Notes: a model not told the origin generated them from the sequence alone. A DNA stretch of 64,000 bases from JAAXIE01 sp965263155 (GCA_965263155.1 OZ253586.1:2418001-2482000); one strand, 5' to 3'. Numbered from the stretch's first letter, positions 1 to 9,400 are shown. Numbers and translations are program-made.

Positions 1-99
1 GTCGGCCGTTATCACAGCGTTCAGCCGGTCCCAAGTGTTGGTGACCTCTTCTTGGCTGAGGATAGGACTCAAAATGGTTACGAGTTCGTATTCGGGCAA
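1..99 (-). CDS. rpsF: Ribosomal protein bS6, N-terminal fragment (runs off the window)
   Basis: The first 33 codons of a minus-strand gene cut by the window edge. The translation begins (M)PEYELVTILSPILSQEEV, matching the usual opening of small-subunit protein bS6: a Tyr-Glu-Leu strand followed by a P-x-L-S-x-E-E-V helix start. The start is read as TTG at 99-97 because AGGAG lies at 111-107, seven bases upstream, and an in-frame stop lies just above it. A near-consensus promoter sits 39 bases upstream. bS6 binds 16S rRNA with bS18 in the platform of the 30S subunit. The rest of the gene is outside the window, so the call rests on the N-terminus only. Confidence 0.6.
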   Translation of the reverse strand, partial: MPEYELVTILSPILSQEEVTNTWDRLNAVITAD

Positions 100-137
100 G
101 AACCGGCTCCTAACTCAATGCGGGAATCAAGCGGGGT

Positions 138-167
138 ATTATAACACCCCGATTCCACGAGACTCAA
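138..167 (-). promoter_or_regulatory. Sigma70-like promoter for rpsF
   Basis: On the minus strand TTGAGT (167-162) and a perfect TATAAT (143-138) are separated by 18 bases, and the TTG start of rpsF follows 39 bases downstream. The -10 lies inside an inverted repeat (CGGGGT...ACCCCG, 132-151) in the short gap after glyA. rpsF therefore appears to have its own promoter rather than depending on glyA transcription. Confidence 0.55.
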
Positions 168-168
168 C

Positions 169-1428
169 TTAATCATCGAGGCCGGGAACAGGGAAGCCTG
201 AGGTCAGGTCGGCAACCCGCCTCCGAATGTCGTGGGCAGCGGCCTCGTCGGACCCCCCTGTCGAGGAAATCCCGGACAGCGCCTCCACCAACAGCGCGGC
301 CACCTGCTTCATTTCAGCGGAGCCAAAGCCACGGCTGGTGAGCGCCGGAGTCCCCAGCCTCAAGCCGCTGGTGGTCCTAGGAGGCAGAGGGTCATAGGGG
401 ATGGCGTTCTTGTTCACCACTATGTCGACCTGCTCCAGACGCTCCTCGGCCTGACGCCCGGTGATGCCCAAGGGCGTGAGGTCAACCAACACCAAGTGGT
501 TCTCCGTGCCACCGGACACGATGCGCAGACCAGCCACGCTGAGGGCGTCGGCAAGGGCGCGGGCGTTCTCCACTACGCCGTGGGCATACACGCGGAAATC
601 ATCGGTCCGGGCCTCCCCGAAGCATACCGCCTTGGCAGCGATGACGTGCATCAGCGGTCCGCCCTGCACCAAGGGGAACACGGAGCGGTCGATGCCCCGG
701 GCGAGGTCATCATCGCACAGAATGAAGCCGCCCCTCGGGCCTCGTAGAGTCTTCTGCGTTGTGGATGTCACAACATGCGCGTGGGGAAAAGGTGAAGGAT
801 GGGCATCGCCCGCAATGAGGCCGGCGATGTGGGCCATGTCCACCATGAGGATGGCCCCGACCATGTCGGCTATGGCGCGAAAACGCGCGAAGTCGATCTG
901 GCGCGAGTAGGAGCTATAGCCAGCCACGATTATCTTGGGCTTGTGCTCCAAGGCAAGCTTCTCGACCTCGTCGTAGTCGATGGTCTCGCTCTCGCGGTCG
1001 ACGCCATAAGCGACGAAGTTGTAGAGCTTGCCGGAAAAGTTCACCGGGCTGCCGTGGGTGAGGTGCCCCCCTTGGTCCAGCCGCATGCCCATCACCGTGT
1101 CACCCGGCTCCAGCAGAGAGAAGTAGACGGCCATGTTGGCCTGCGCCCCGCCATGGGGCTGCACGTTGGCATGCTCTCCGCCAAATACAGCCCGCGCCCG
1201 GTCCAAGGCCAACTGCTCTACCACGTCGACATACTGGCAACCGCCGTAGTAACGCCTACCGGGATATCCCTCGGCGTACTTGTTGTTCATCACCGAGCTC
1301 TGCGCTTCCAGCACTGCCTTGCTGGCGTAATTCTCCGACGCTATCAGCACCAAGCTGTTGCGCTGGCGCTCATCTTCCTGTCTTAGGGCGGCTGCGACCT
1401 CCGCGTCGCGCTGTGCCAAGCCAACCAT
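169..1428 (-). CDS. glyA: Serine hydroxymethyltransferase
   Basis: Interconverts serine and glycine with transfer of a one-carbon unit to tetrahydrofolate, a PLP enzyme of the cytosol. The 419-residue length is normal for the bacterial family. Visible landmarks are LIASENYAS near residue 28, EGYPGRRYYGG at 53-63, the VDMAHIAGL segment at 196-204 and the PLP-lysine segment STTQKTLRGPRGG with K226. The residue before this lysine is Gln where most bacterial enzymes have His. The ATG is preceded by AAGGAG at normal spacing. The gene lies upstream of rpsF on the same strand. Confidence 0.97.
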   Translation of the reverse strand: MVGLAQRDAEVAAALRQEDERQRNSLVLIASENYASKAVLEAQSSVMNNKYAEGYPGRRYYGGCQYVDVVEQLALDRARAVFGGEHANVQPHGGAQANMAVYFSLLEPGDTVMGMRLDQGGHLTHGSPVNFSGKLYNFVAYGVDRESETIDYDEVEKLALEHKPKIIVAGYSSYSRQIDFARFRAIADMVGAILMVDMAHIAGLIAGDAHPSPFPHAHVVTSTTQKTLRGPRGGFILCDDDLARGIDRSVFPLVQGGPLMHVIAAKAVCFGEARTDDFRVYAHGVVENARALADALSVAGLRIVSGGTENHLVLVDLTPLGITGRQAEERLEQVDIVVNKNAIPYDPLPPRTTSGLRLGTPALTSRGFGSAEMKQVAALLVEALSGISSTGGSDEAAAHDIRRRVADLTSGFPVPGLDD

Positions 1429-1474
1429 GCCACTCCTTCCCCCGCAGCCTTCACATAGGGGCTATCATACAATC

Positions 1475-1503
1475 AGCGTAAATTCCGCCCCTTCCAAAGT
1501 CAA
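1475..1503 (-). promoter_or_regulatory. Possible glyA promoter
   Basis: Minus-strand TTGACT (1503-1498) is followed after 17 bases by TACGCT (1480-1475), with the glyA ATG 47 bases further on. The -35 is good and the -10 is poor (3 of 6 consensus bases). TATGAT at 1469-1464 is a better hexamer but is badly spaced. Confidence 0.3.
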
Positions 1504-1592
1504 CGAACACCTCCGCACATGTAGCCCCGACCCAAGCGCCCGCGTTGTCTCCAACGCCTACGAGGTTCTTTTTTCTTCCCCAGTTGACCGGG

Positions 1593-3002
1593 CTACCCAT
1601 CGGCGGGGCGGGCAGGGTTCTCTGAATCTATTTCTGAGCAGCCCCCACGGTTGCAGGCGACCACCCAGTAATAGTTCCTGTCGTCAGCTGGCTCAGTGTG
1701 GACGTAAGTTGTTTCAGTCACACTGGCAGTCAACTCGTCACAAAACCGTGGACTGCCGTCTCTGTTCAAGGAGCAATTGTCATCAAAGAAATCATCATGG
1801 TAGACCTTGTAGTAATCAGCGCCGGTGGCAGGGTCCCACCTTACGAGCACCGTCGAACCCTCCCAGCCATAGCCCACATTCGTTGGAACGTCGGGCTTGT
1901 TCGCGACCGGTGTCGCCGGGTTTTCTGAATCGACTTCTGAGCAACCATCACTGTTGCAGGCGACCACCCAGTAGTAGTTGCTGACGCTCTCTGAACCGCT
2001 GTGGAGGTAGGCTGTCTCTGTGATGTTCGAGGCCAACTCCTCACAGAAGACCGGCCTGCCGTCTCTTCCTACGGTACAGTTAGAGTCGAATGAGCCGTGA
2101 TAGTAGAGGTTGTAATAGTCCGCGTTGTCCGCTGCATTCCATGTGACACGTATCGCCGACTCCTCCCAGGCGTACAGCACATTGCTGGGTACCGAAGGGA
2201 TGTTCACTTCAGGCGTGGGCGTTGGTGTTGGGGTGCTCATAGGGGCACTAGTGGGTGTTGGTGTAGGTGTTGGGATGCTCGTAGGGGCGGTAGTGGGTGT
2301 TGGTGTAGGTGTTGGGGTGCTTGTAGGGGCAGGCATAGGTGTGGCAGCGGGCGCTTGCGTCGGTGTTTGAGTCGTTGGCGGCGCAGCGCCAGACCGCGAT
2401 GCGCTTGGGGCCCCGTCAGGCACACGCATAACCAGCCAAGAACCGTCGTGGCTGGCATACGCAACAAAGTCGTTAAGATTCACGGTGTCGCCAGCACAGA
2501 TGTTGCCATAGCACCCGTTGCCGTCTCGAACCTCAAACAGGTTGGTCCCCCCCTGAATGGCAGGAGCCGGGACCGAACAGAACTCACTCTCCTCCAGACT
2601 CACACCCGCCTGGCATAGCCCCCCAGAAGTCGGGCCTGGAGGTGCGTCACCGACAAGGGGAGCCGGATTCCAGGAGTCAGTCTGGGTGCAACCCTCACTG
2701 CTGCACGCCGTTACCCAGTAGAAATTCTTATCGGCGTCTGGGTAAGAATGAAGGTAGCTGGTGTCGACCACATTCGCGGCCAACACCTCGCACCAGCTGG
2801 GTGTGCCGTCGGCCTCTATTGAGCAGCCGGTCTCAAAGAAATCGTCATAGTAGACGTTGTAGTATTCCGCTCCCTGTACAGAGTCCCAGCTGACCCTTAT
2901 CGCCGGAACCTCCCAAGCGTACCGCACGTTCGACGGGCTGATTGGAGTTAGGTCGAGCCGTACGGCAACGGTGTAGGAGCCTACACCGTTTGGTGCAACT
3001 TA
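1593..3002 (-). pseudogene. Fibronectin-III-like repeat region, 3' part of a lipoprotein gene split by an in-frame TAA
   Basis: About 469 codons in the same frame as the lipoprotein ORF upstream, separated from it only by the TAA at 3002-3000. Codons after the stop read VAPNGVGSYTVAVRL, which completes the last strand of the PPC-like domain begun before the stop. Three fibronectin-like modules of about 90 residues follow, each with YAWE or GWE, a DYYNVYY-like strand, paired Cys and a YYWVxAC strand. Between modules 1 and 2 lie a Cys-containing insert and a Pro-Thr spacer. The part from codon 2927 (444 residues) has an internal ATG but no signal peptide and no convincing ribosome binding site. 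Either the gene is dying, the stop is read through, or the base is a sequence error. Confidence 0.6.
2218..2333. repeat. Tandem repeats of about 40 bp encoding the Pro-Thr spacer
   Basis: Three near-identical units (about 2218-2254, 2255-2296 and 2297-2332) sharing GGTGTTGGTGTAGGTGTTGG-like and GCTCGTAGGGGC-like blocks. On the coding (minus) strand they give PTPTPTP runs, a typical wall-spanning or stalk spacer between extracellular domains. Such arrays change length easily by slippage. Confidence 0.7.
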
Positions 3003-3812
3003 AAGGAGATATGTGTCAGAGGTGAAAGCCTCCCAACGCAGGGATAATTGCTCCTCTCCGTCTGAAAATATGAAGTTTGGGGGAAGCTGCGATTCGGTCA
3101 CCGGACGGGTGACTATGAAATCCGGCAGGTTGTCACTGGCCACTTCGATCAGATACCGCTGCCCCTGCTCAGCTTGAAAGGAGTAGCGGTTGGTAACGGC
3201 AGGGTTGTCCGCCATAGCCTCGAAGCTACTACCTACGGTCAGCGTGGTAATGGCAATCTGCGGAGCACTCTCCCCTGCGAACTCATCATCGATGCAGCCG
3301 GCAGCAAGCATCCTGTCACGGGCATCGGCGTCCATGGCGTTGATCGCCGCATCAATAGCAGGTTGGTGTTCAAACGCTAAAGGAAACAACGTGGTGAGAA
3401 TGTACTCGTCCTCCGACTGACCTCCGCCAGGTCCGGGGTAATCATCCAAGGACTTCTTAACGGCCCCCTGATAGGCCAGCACAGCATTATGCCAGTCTGC
3501 GACTTCTGCCGGTGGGTTCACGGACTCCAGCAGCTTAGTGAACCCCCCTAGAGCCGCCGAGAACTCCCTCAGGGAAATATCCTCTTCAAAGTCAACCGTT
3601 TCCGATTCTGGTCCTCCACAAAGCGTCATGTACTCGTCAAGAGTAATCCGCGATGTATCTTGTACCCGAATGTCCGGGGTGGACTCGGTCGTGCCTCCCA
3701 CGGGCACCGAACTGGCCCCGCAGGCAGATAGAGCGGCGGCAATGAACAGTATCCCTAGCAGCATCCCAGACCAGCGCAGAGTCGAAGTGTCAACACGCAT
3801 GCATCCCCCCAT
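3000..3812 (-). CDS. Secreted lipoprotein with PPC-like domain, 5' part of an interrupted gene
   Basis: 270 residues ending at the TAA that splits the gene. The N-terminus is a lipoprotein signal peptide: basic start, hydrophobic stretch about residues 15-28, lipobox LSAC then GASS, predicting a membrane-anchored extracytoplasmic protein. A helical domain of unknown function follows (about 55-175). The end (about 205-270) resembles a pre-peptidase C-terminal (PPC) beta-sandwich with YLIEVASDN and LSLRWEAF strands, and is cut off in its last strand. Without the stop the protein would be about 739 residues with fibronectin-like repeats at the C-terminus. The role is probably surface binding; no enzyme motif is seen. 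The first ATG is used, and an in-frame ATG four codons later is also possible. Confidence 0.65.
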   Translation of the reverse strand: MGGCMRVDTSTLRWSGMLLGILFIAAALSACGASSVPVGGTTESTPDIRVQDTSRITLDEYMTLCGGPESETVDFEEDISLREFSAALGGFTKLLESVNPPAEVADWHNAVLAYQGAVKKSLDDYPGPGGGQSEDEYILTTLFPLAFEHQPAIDAAINAMDADARDRMLAAGCIDDEFAGESAPQIAITTLTVGSSFEAMADNPAVTNRYSFQAEQGQRYLIEVASDNLPDFIVTRPVTESQLPPNFIFSDGEEQLSLRWEAFTSDTYLL

Positions 3813-4720
3813 ATGAGGCGATCCCCAAAGTAGCGCTAAGAGTCCTCATCTCGGTAAGCAGCTACGATGCCGGATCCCAAGTCAACCGATCTTCCCATCT
3901 CGGGAGTCCTCAGACTCAGTGCAGCCCAAACGAACCCGACCGAAGCCAACCGAGTAGGTGCATCCTATCGGTCTTGCGAAGCAGGTCAATCGCCGGTCTC
4001 TCCGACAAGAGATACCTTTGCGGTCATAGACTACCCTTCCTGTCCGTCATTATCCGCGTGTCGTGGGCTAAAGGTTCCTACCAACCTGACTTTCTGGCGA
4101 ACTCCGCAATCCCGGAAATCCAGCGCAAGGCCCATGTTCTCGGGCAACGCCCCCTTACCCCGGCCTGTCCCAGCCATGACACTTGCACGTTGACGGTGAC
4201 GTTCCCTGCCCTCTAATCTCAATACACGGCAGGGGACTGATCCGTCGGAGTCGCCCCTGCCTCTGTTTTTCCCACCTCCTGATCCAGCGAAACAAGGTGC
4301 AGCGGAATAAGAATGAGCGGAAATGAGCGGAAACGACAGGAAAATAAACAATCTCTCGCGGAAAGAGTCCGGTCCGGTCGATCGCGGCACAACGCGGCAA
4401 TCTGAGTCAGATAGGACAACGCGGCCAATGCGGCATGTTTCAGATACGAGAATTCTTTTTTCAGCTACGACCGTGGCCGCATCCCAACTACACCATAGGA
4501 CCAGTCGCTTCCTGCCTCAGATACAAAGCCGCCAAAATTTTGCGCGGCCAGCCGCTCCAGGAAACGCCCTATATCACATCCCCAGCTATGAAACAGCCTG
4601 ATACACTGAGCAAATTTTGCGCGGCCAGCCGCCCCAAGGAAGCGCCCCATGTCACATCCCGGCTATGAAACAGCCTGATACAATGGACGTAGACACCTGC
4701 AGCAACCTGCTGAGGGACCC
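3813..4720. other. Gene-free stretch with dispersed motifs
   Basis: No convincing gene on either strand; the open frames here lack family resemblance and ribosome binding sites. It holds CAGCTACG at 3859-3866, AATGAGCGG repeats at 4311-4330, CAGATACG at 4441-4448, CAGCTACG at 4462-4469, CAGATACA at 4518-4525, and a 77-bp tandem duplication at 4535-4685. The same motif family recurs in three other intergenic regions of the window. Confidence 0.6.
4535..4685. repeat. 77-bp direct repeat, two copies
   Basis: Copy 1 begins AAATTTTGCGCGGCCAGCCG at 4535 and copy 2 at 4612. Both end CTATGAAACAGCCTGATACA, with a few substitutions between them (for example CTCCAG/CCCAAG). The second copy ends in GATACAATGG, creating a possible -10 (TACAAT, 4679-4684) 36 bases before nfeD, where copy 1 has GATACACTG. 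No -35 is clear. Confidence 0.8.
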
Positions 4721-6118
4721 ATGCCCGTAACCTTTCGGCACCCCAAACTAGGAAGGTCCAAGCGCCAGCGCCTCCGGCTATGGAGGCTGGCCCTGTTGCT
4801 CTGTTTCACCGCCTCCCTGCTCCTCGGCGCCTCCGGTCTGGCTATGGGGCAAGAGCGGCACGCTTTGGCGGCCAAGGTCGACGGGGATATCAACTCGGTG
4901 ACCCAACGGTACATAGAGCGGATACTGGAAAAGGCAGTTGAGGAAGGGGCCGAAATCGTCATATTCGAGTTGGACACACCCGGGGGCCTCCTAGACTCCA
5001 CCGAGAAAATCGTCGAGGCGTTGCTGGAAGACCGAGTGCCTACGGCGGTCTATGTGTCGCCGCGAGGGGCCTTTGCCGCTTCGGCAGGCACCTTCATCAC
5101 CGCCGCCGGACAGTTCGCCGCTATGGCGCCGGGCACCAGCATTGGTGCCGCATCCCCGGTGGGCCCAGGCGGTGAGGAGCTGCCTCCCACGCTGTCCGAC
5201 AAGGTGCGGAACGCCGTCGACGCGCTGGTCCGCAGCGTGGCCGACGTGCGGGGCCGCAACGCCGAAGAGCTGTCCAAAACGGTCACGGAGGCCAAGACCT
5301 TCACCGCCGTGGAGGCTGCCGAACTGGGGGTGGTCGATTACGTGGCCGACGACCTGTCTCACCTGCTGGAGCTAGTCCATGGTGAGGAGGTTGTGCTCAG
5401 GACCGCGACCGGGGCCGACGCGCGTCGGCAGCTGCAAACTCAAGGCATAACCGTGCGAAGAAGCGATATGACCTTGGTGGAGCGGCTGCTCGACTTCCTT
5501 GCCGACCCCAACGTCTCCTTCATCCTCATCTCCATCGGTGGCCTGGGAATCGTCATCGAGCTCTTCAATCCCGGCATGTTCGTCCCAGTGGTGGTGGGAG
5601 TCATCTGCTTAGTGCTGGCCTTCCTCAGCATTGGCGCACTACCTGTCAACTGGGCTGGTGTGGCCCTCATCCTAGTGGCCATGGCACTGCTGGCGGGGGA
5701 ACTGCTGGTGGCTGGATTCGGCGTTTTAGGTATCGGAGCCATCGTATCCTTTGTTCTTGGAGCACTGATTCTCTTTTCGGGGCAAGAGCTGCCTGACGCG
5801 CCCGACATCCGCGTCAACCCTTGGCTCGTTGGCGTTCTGGGAGGCACCATCTTTATCGGAGGCTGGTACGTGCTCTGGACCATACGCAAGTCCAGCGGGA
5901 GCACTGGAGCGGACGACAGCATCTTCCCCAACCTAGTGGGTGACGAAGCAGTTGTAGTGGATCGGTTGGACCCTCGTGGCCGGGTGAGGCTACATGACGA
6001 GCTCTGGAGCGCAGTAACAGACGAGTCGCGCACTATCGAAGTCGGGCAGCGGGTCAGGATTCTGAGGGTGGATGGCACCATCCTGAGCGTGGAAGCGACT
6101 CCAACGGAAGATGCCTAA
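4721..6118 (+). CDS. NfeD-family membrane serine protease (long form)
   Basis: Long NfeD protein of 465 residues with a ClpP/SppA-like protease domain, membrane domain and C-terminal OB fold. Residues 22-44 form a signal peptide after a basic start. The protease domain shows ELDTPGG at 83-89, a catalytic Ser in AASAGT (S121) and a candidate general-base Lys (K161, SDKVRN), spaced as in the archaeal NfeD Ser/Lys dyad. About residues 265-395 contain several membrane segments, and 405-465 form the soluble OB domain. In studied members the protease cleaves the C-terminus of a partner stomatin, and here an SPFH protein follows immediately. The pair probably acts in membrane-domain or protein quality control. 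Confidence 0.9.
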   Translation: MPVTFRHPKLGRSKRQRLRLWRLALLLCFTASLLLGASGLAMGQERHALAAKVDGDINSVTQRYIERILEKAVEEGAEIVIFELDTPGGLLDSTEKIVEALLEDRVPTAVYVSPRGAFAASAGTFITAAGQFAAMAPGTSIGAASPVGPGGEELPPTLSDKVRNAVDALVRSVADVRGRNAEELSKTVTEAKTFTAVEAAELGVVDYVADDLSHLLELVHGEEVVLRTATGADARRQLQTQGITVRRSDMTLVERLLDFLADPNVSFILISIGGLGIVIELFNPGMFVPVVVGVICLVLAFLSIGALPVNWAGVALILVAMALLAGELLVAGFGVLGIGAIVSFVLGALILFSGQELPDAPDIRVNPWLVGVLGGTIFIGGWYVLWTIRKSSGSTGADDSIFPNLVGDEAVVVDRLDPRGRVRLHDELWSAVTDESRTIEVGQRVRILRVDGTILSVEATPTEDA

Positions 6119-6251
6119 GCCCTTGTGCGCAACGAGTCAAGAATTCGATTTCATGGACACTGGCCAATGCTGGTGCTAAGGTTACGGTTGGAAATTCGAC
6201 TGAAAGTGGCCAACTTTTGGCACATCCTGAACATGTTGGATCGGGGGAGAA

Positions 6252-7118
6252 ATGGCAACGGGTATTGTGATCGTCAAGCAGTTCGAAAGGCTGGTGGTCC
6301 TGCGGTGGGGGCAGCTGGATAAAGTGGCAGGTCCCGGCTTTCGCTTTCTGATGCCCATTATTTACAGCGGACGGTCCGTGGACCTGCGGGAACAGGTGGA
6401 TAGGGTGCCCACCCAAAAGTACATCACACGGGACAACGTGGTCATTGACATGGACTTCGTTATCTACTACCGCGTATTAGCCGAACAAGCAGAGAAATCC
6501 GTCTTAGAGGTAGTGGACTATCGCATCGCCGTCCGCTCTCAGTCCGTGGCCGACCTTAGGTCCATCATCGGAAACATTGAGCTAGCCGATGCCCTTGCCG
6601 AGAGGGAACGCATCCAGAACGAGCTACAGGTGGCATTGGACCAGAACACGGGGCGTTGGGGCGTAAAAGTCCAGGGTGTGGCCATCAACGAAATCGACCC
6701 CCCGTTGAACGTCAAGACTGCTATGGAGCGGGAAAAGTCGGCAGCCGCCATCAAAACCGCCGACATCACCGAGTCCGAGGGACAACGTCAGGCCGCGATT
6801 AACCGAGCCGAAGGAGAAAAGCAGTCGGCCATCCTTCAGGCCGAGGGCCACAGACAGTCTGAAATCCTAGAGGCGGAAGGTGATCGCCAAGCCGCTATAC
6901 TCCGCGCCGAGGGCTTCAGCACCGGCTTGGACCGCATCTACCAAGTGGCCAACACGGTGGACAACAAGACCATGAGCCTGGAATACTTCGAAACTCTGAA
7001 AGAACTCGGGAAGAGCCCAGCCACCAAGTTCATCTTCCCCATGGAGTTCACCTCCATGCTGCAACCCTTTCTAGGAAGCTTCGGCAATCGGCAGGGCAAC
7101 CAGGACGACAACTCTTAG
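6252..7118 (+). CDS. SPFH/band-7 (stomatin-like) protein
   Basis: 288 residues. The band-7 domain covers about residues 10-170, with VDLREQ, TRDNVVIDMDFVIYYRV and GVKVQGVAINEIDPP typical of paraslipin/HflK-type proteins. A charged coiled coil follows (about 165-220), made of 11-residue EGxRQxAIxxA repeats (four copies). A GGGGGAG ribosome site precedes the ATG. It lies 133 bases after nfeD, the usual NfeD-stomatin pairing. Unlike most homologues there is no long hydrophobic segment before the domain; only GIVIV and LVVL are apolar. Membrane attachment may therefore be peripheral or depend on the NfeD partner. The C-terminal LGKSPATKFIFP segment is typical of the family. Confidence 0.9.
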   Translation: MATGIVIVKQFERLVVLRWGQLDKVAGPGFRFLMPIIYSGRSVDLREQVDRVPTQKYITRDNVVIDMDFVIYYRVLAEQAEKSVLEVVDYRIAVRSQSVADLRSIIGNIELADALAERERIQNELQVALDQNTGRWGVKVQGVAINEIDPPLNVKTAMEREKSAAAIKTADITESEGQRQAAINRAEGEKQSAILQAEGHRQSEILEAEGDRQAAILRAEGFSTGLDRIYQVANTVDNKTMSLEYFETLKELGKSPATKFIFPMEFTSMLQPFLGSFGNRQGNQDDNS

Positions 7119-7316
7119 CGGATAGCGCACGGCGCCACACCCGGTGACGGCGGACGCCGTGTAGGTGTTGTTCAGGGTAGGAGAAGCGTAATTCCAGCCG
7201 TCGCCGGAATCCAGGAGTCCTTGCGCCGTCGAAGCTGGATTCCTGCTCAAGGCCGGAATGCGGTATAGGGTAGGGACGACGATCGTTCAAGACCGAACCG
7301 TCATGACGCCGGGCTC

Positions 7317-7994
7317 CTACAGCGAGCGCCTCCCGTTAGCCGAGGCGCTGCCGTTACGGGCAACGGGGCCGATGGGTATGTTGATGTAGCCCTCGTCCTC
7401 ACAGCCGATCATCTCAGTGAGACCAGCTTGGCTGAGGCGGCCGGTGTAGGCGGTGAGTACCGCGTCACACCGGTCGTGGTTCAGGTTCTTGACGTAGGGG
7501 TCTAGTCCGGCGACGAGTTCCGGAAGGCGCTTCCGCAGAAACATCAAGCTTTCCGGATTGCTCTTGGCTGGCACCTTTCCGTTGAACAGCTTGACCTTGG
7601 TGGCATAAGGGTAGGCCTCGATGACTGTATTCCCCTTGTGCTCCAGTTCGGTCCGCAACTCAATGGCGCGGTAAATCAGCTTGCGCACTATCGAGCGTTT
7701 GTTGGTGTAGAAGCACCCGATGCCCTTCGAGGCGAGCTCCTCCTCGGCAACGCGGCCCTTTCTGCCCTCGACTAGACTGCAGGAACAGCTTTCCTCCAAG
7801 CAGCAGAGGCCCGACGGCAGGCTTAGCGGAGCGCCGATCGCAACCAGCGAGGGGCCCAACTGCTCAAGGATCGCCAGCAGTTCCTCCGTAGCCTTGAATG
7901 AACCTAGGCCACCAACTGCACCTTCTTCGTCCAACACGAGGTAGGTGCTGGGCTTCTTGCTTGACGCACTCAGGTCTATACCTAGTACGCTCAT
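7317..7994 (-). CDS. DUF429-family protein
   Basis: 225 residues from the ATG at 7994. It begins MSVLGIDLSAS, an RNase H/actin-like first strand with a conserved Asp. IGAPLSLP, EAYPYATKV and HDRCDAVLTAYTGRL follow, all hallmarks of DUF429 proteins, which are thought to adopt an RNase H-like nuclease or ATPase fold. No biochemical role is established for the family. A longer reading from 8030 adds 12 residues unlike the family. The gene sits just downstream of meaB on the same strand with a 66-base gap. Confidence 0.75.
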   Translation of the reverse strand: MSVLGIDLSASSKKPSTYLVLDEEGAVGGLGSFKATEELLAILEQLGPSLVAIGAPLSLPSGLCCLEESCSCSLVEGRKGRVAEEELASKGIGCFYTNKRSIVRKLIYRAIELRTELEHKGNTVIEAYPYATKVKLFNGKVPAKSNPESLMFLRKRLPELVAGLDPYVKNLNHDRCDAVLTAYTGRLSQAGLTEMIGCEDEGYINIPIGPVARNGSASANGRRSL

Positions 7995-8060
7995 CAACCA
8001 CCCCCTACGCAAAAAAACGGGCCTGCGCACGGATGCAACCGCGCGTCAGGCCTCTCTGAA

Positions 8061-9065
8061 TTAGCCTATGTCGCTGGTAGCGAACAGCCTACTGCTCAGG
8101 GAAGGGTCCTGCAGTAGGCGCAATGCGGCCGAGTAGGGCTCGGCCTCCCCATTCTTTACCGACGCAAGTGTAGCGACGACCTGCGGGTCCCGGAGAGCCA
8201 TCTCTCTTGTGCGACGGCCCAACTCCTCGTTTACTACGGAGAGGAATTCCGCTGCATGTCTCTCGTCACGCCGTGCCTGCAACTGACTGGACTGCTGCAG
8301 GTGACGTCGATGGGAGTCGATGGCGTCCCTGAGTTTACCGACGCCCGATTGGTCATCGACACCCATTTCGCGAACCGTCTGCGTCACCAGCACCGGGGGC
8401 ATCCAGTCGCCCTTCACGGGGCCGATGTGCAACATCGACTCGATGGCAGTTACCATGCGGTCAGCTCCACCCAAGTCTCCTTTGTTTACAACGTAGATGT
8501 CGGCGATTTCCATCAAGCCTGCTTTCATGGCCTGCACCGCATCTCCTAATTCCGGCACCAAGACCACTACTACGGTATCGGCCACCTGCATCACATCCAA
8601 CTCGGTCTGGCCGACACCCACTGTCTCCACCAGCACCAAATCTTTTGTGGATGCATCGAGGAGCCGGACTATTCCCTTGATCACTCGGGGCACCCCTCCG
8701 CTGGTTCCTCTAGTTGCTATGCTACGGATGAACACCCCCGGGTCTAGGTAATGCCTCTGCATCCGTACCCGGTCCCCGAGCAGGGCGCCTCCAGTGAATG
8801 GACTACTGGGGTCCACCGCCACCACACCCACTGTGTCGCCCGCCTGCCTGTCAAGCTGCACCAAGGCATCGACCAAACTGCTCTTGCCCACACCGGGCGG
8901 ACCCGTGATGCCTATGCAGTAAGCCGACCCCGTATGCGGATGCAGCCGTTCCATGGCTGTTGCCACCTCGGGGTCTCCCCTCTCCATCAGGGAGATGAGG
9001 CGGGACAGGGCGCGATGGTTGCCCTCCAAGAGCAAAGAGACAGCGTCTTCCATCGAGCTACTCAT
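8061..9065 (-). CDS. meaB: Methylmalonyl-CoA mutase-associated GTPase (MeaB/ArgK)
   Basis: 334-residue G3E-family GTPase. Walker A is GPPGVGKS at residues 55-62, the VETVGVGQTE segment marks the switch/Walker B region, and NKGD gives guanine specificity. MeaB loads and protects the adenosylcobalamin cofactor of methylmalonyl-CoA mutase or a related acyl-CoA mutase. No mutase gene lies in this window, so the partner must be elsewhere. The length is normal. Confidence 0.93.
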   Translation of the reverse strand: MSSSMEDAVSLLLEGNHRALSRLISLMERGDPEVATAMERLHPHTGSAYCIGITGPPGVGKSSLVDALVQLDRQAGDTVGVVAVDPSSPFTGGALLGDRVRMQRHYLDPGVFIRSIATRGTSGGVPRVIKGIVRLLDASTKDLVLVETVGVGQTELDVMQVADTVVVVLVPELGDAVQAMKAGLMEIADIYVVNKGDLGGADRMVTAIESMLHIGPVKGDWMPPVLVTQTVREMGVDDQSGVGKLRDAIDSHRRHLQQSSQLQARRDERHAAEFLSVVNEELGRRTREMALRDPQVVATLASVKNGEAEPYSAALRLLQDPSLSSRLFATSDIG

Positions 9066-9400
9066 CGCAGGGGGATGTAGAACTCTAGCACCGGGGCAAA
9101 AGTCGATGTCAAGGGAGAGCGCTTTCCGACAAACTCAACGGCCAAAGTTGTTGAATGAAGGCAATCCGCCTACATTGACAAGCGATACATGCAATCAACA
9201 CGACGAATGTTATGTATACTAATGCACGCGATCAAGCATTTCCCCAATTCCGCGGGTCTCTCATTTTCACGTCCTCCGCGACATCGCGCTGCCTTCCCGC
9301 GGTGCCGTCTTGATATGGCCATTGACTACCGCAGAGCATAGGTGCTAGCATTGCCCGACAGTAGCGCCTAACAGATTTGGCAGCGGAAAGAGGGGCTGGC

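Noticed and set aside
4031..4390. 119-residue minus-strand frame in the gap before nfeD
   Set aside because: Low-complexity, no family pattern, and it runs through the dispersed repeat region.
4535..4685. CRISPR array
   Set aside because: Only two 77-bp copies directly adjacent, no spacers and no cas genes.
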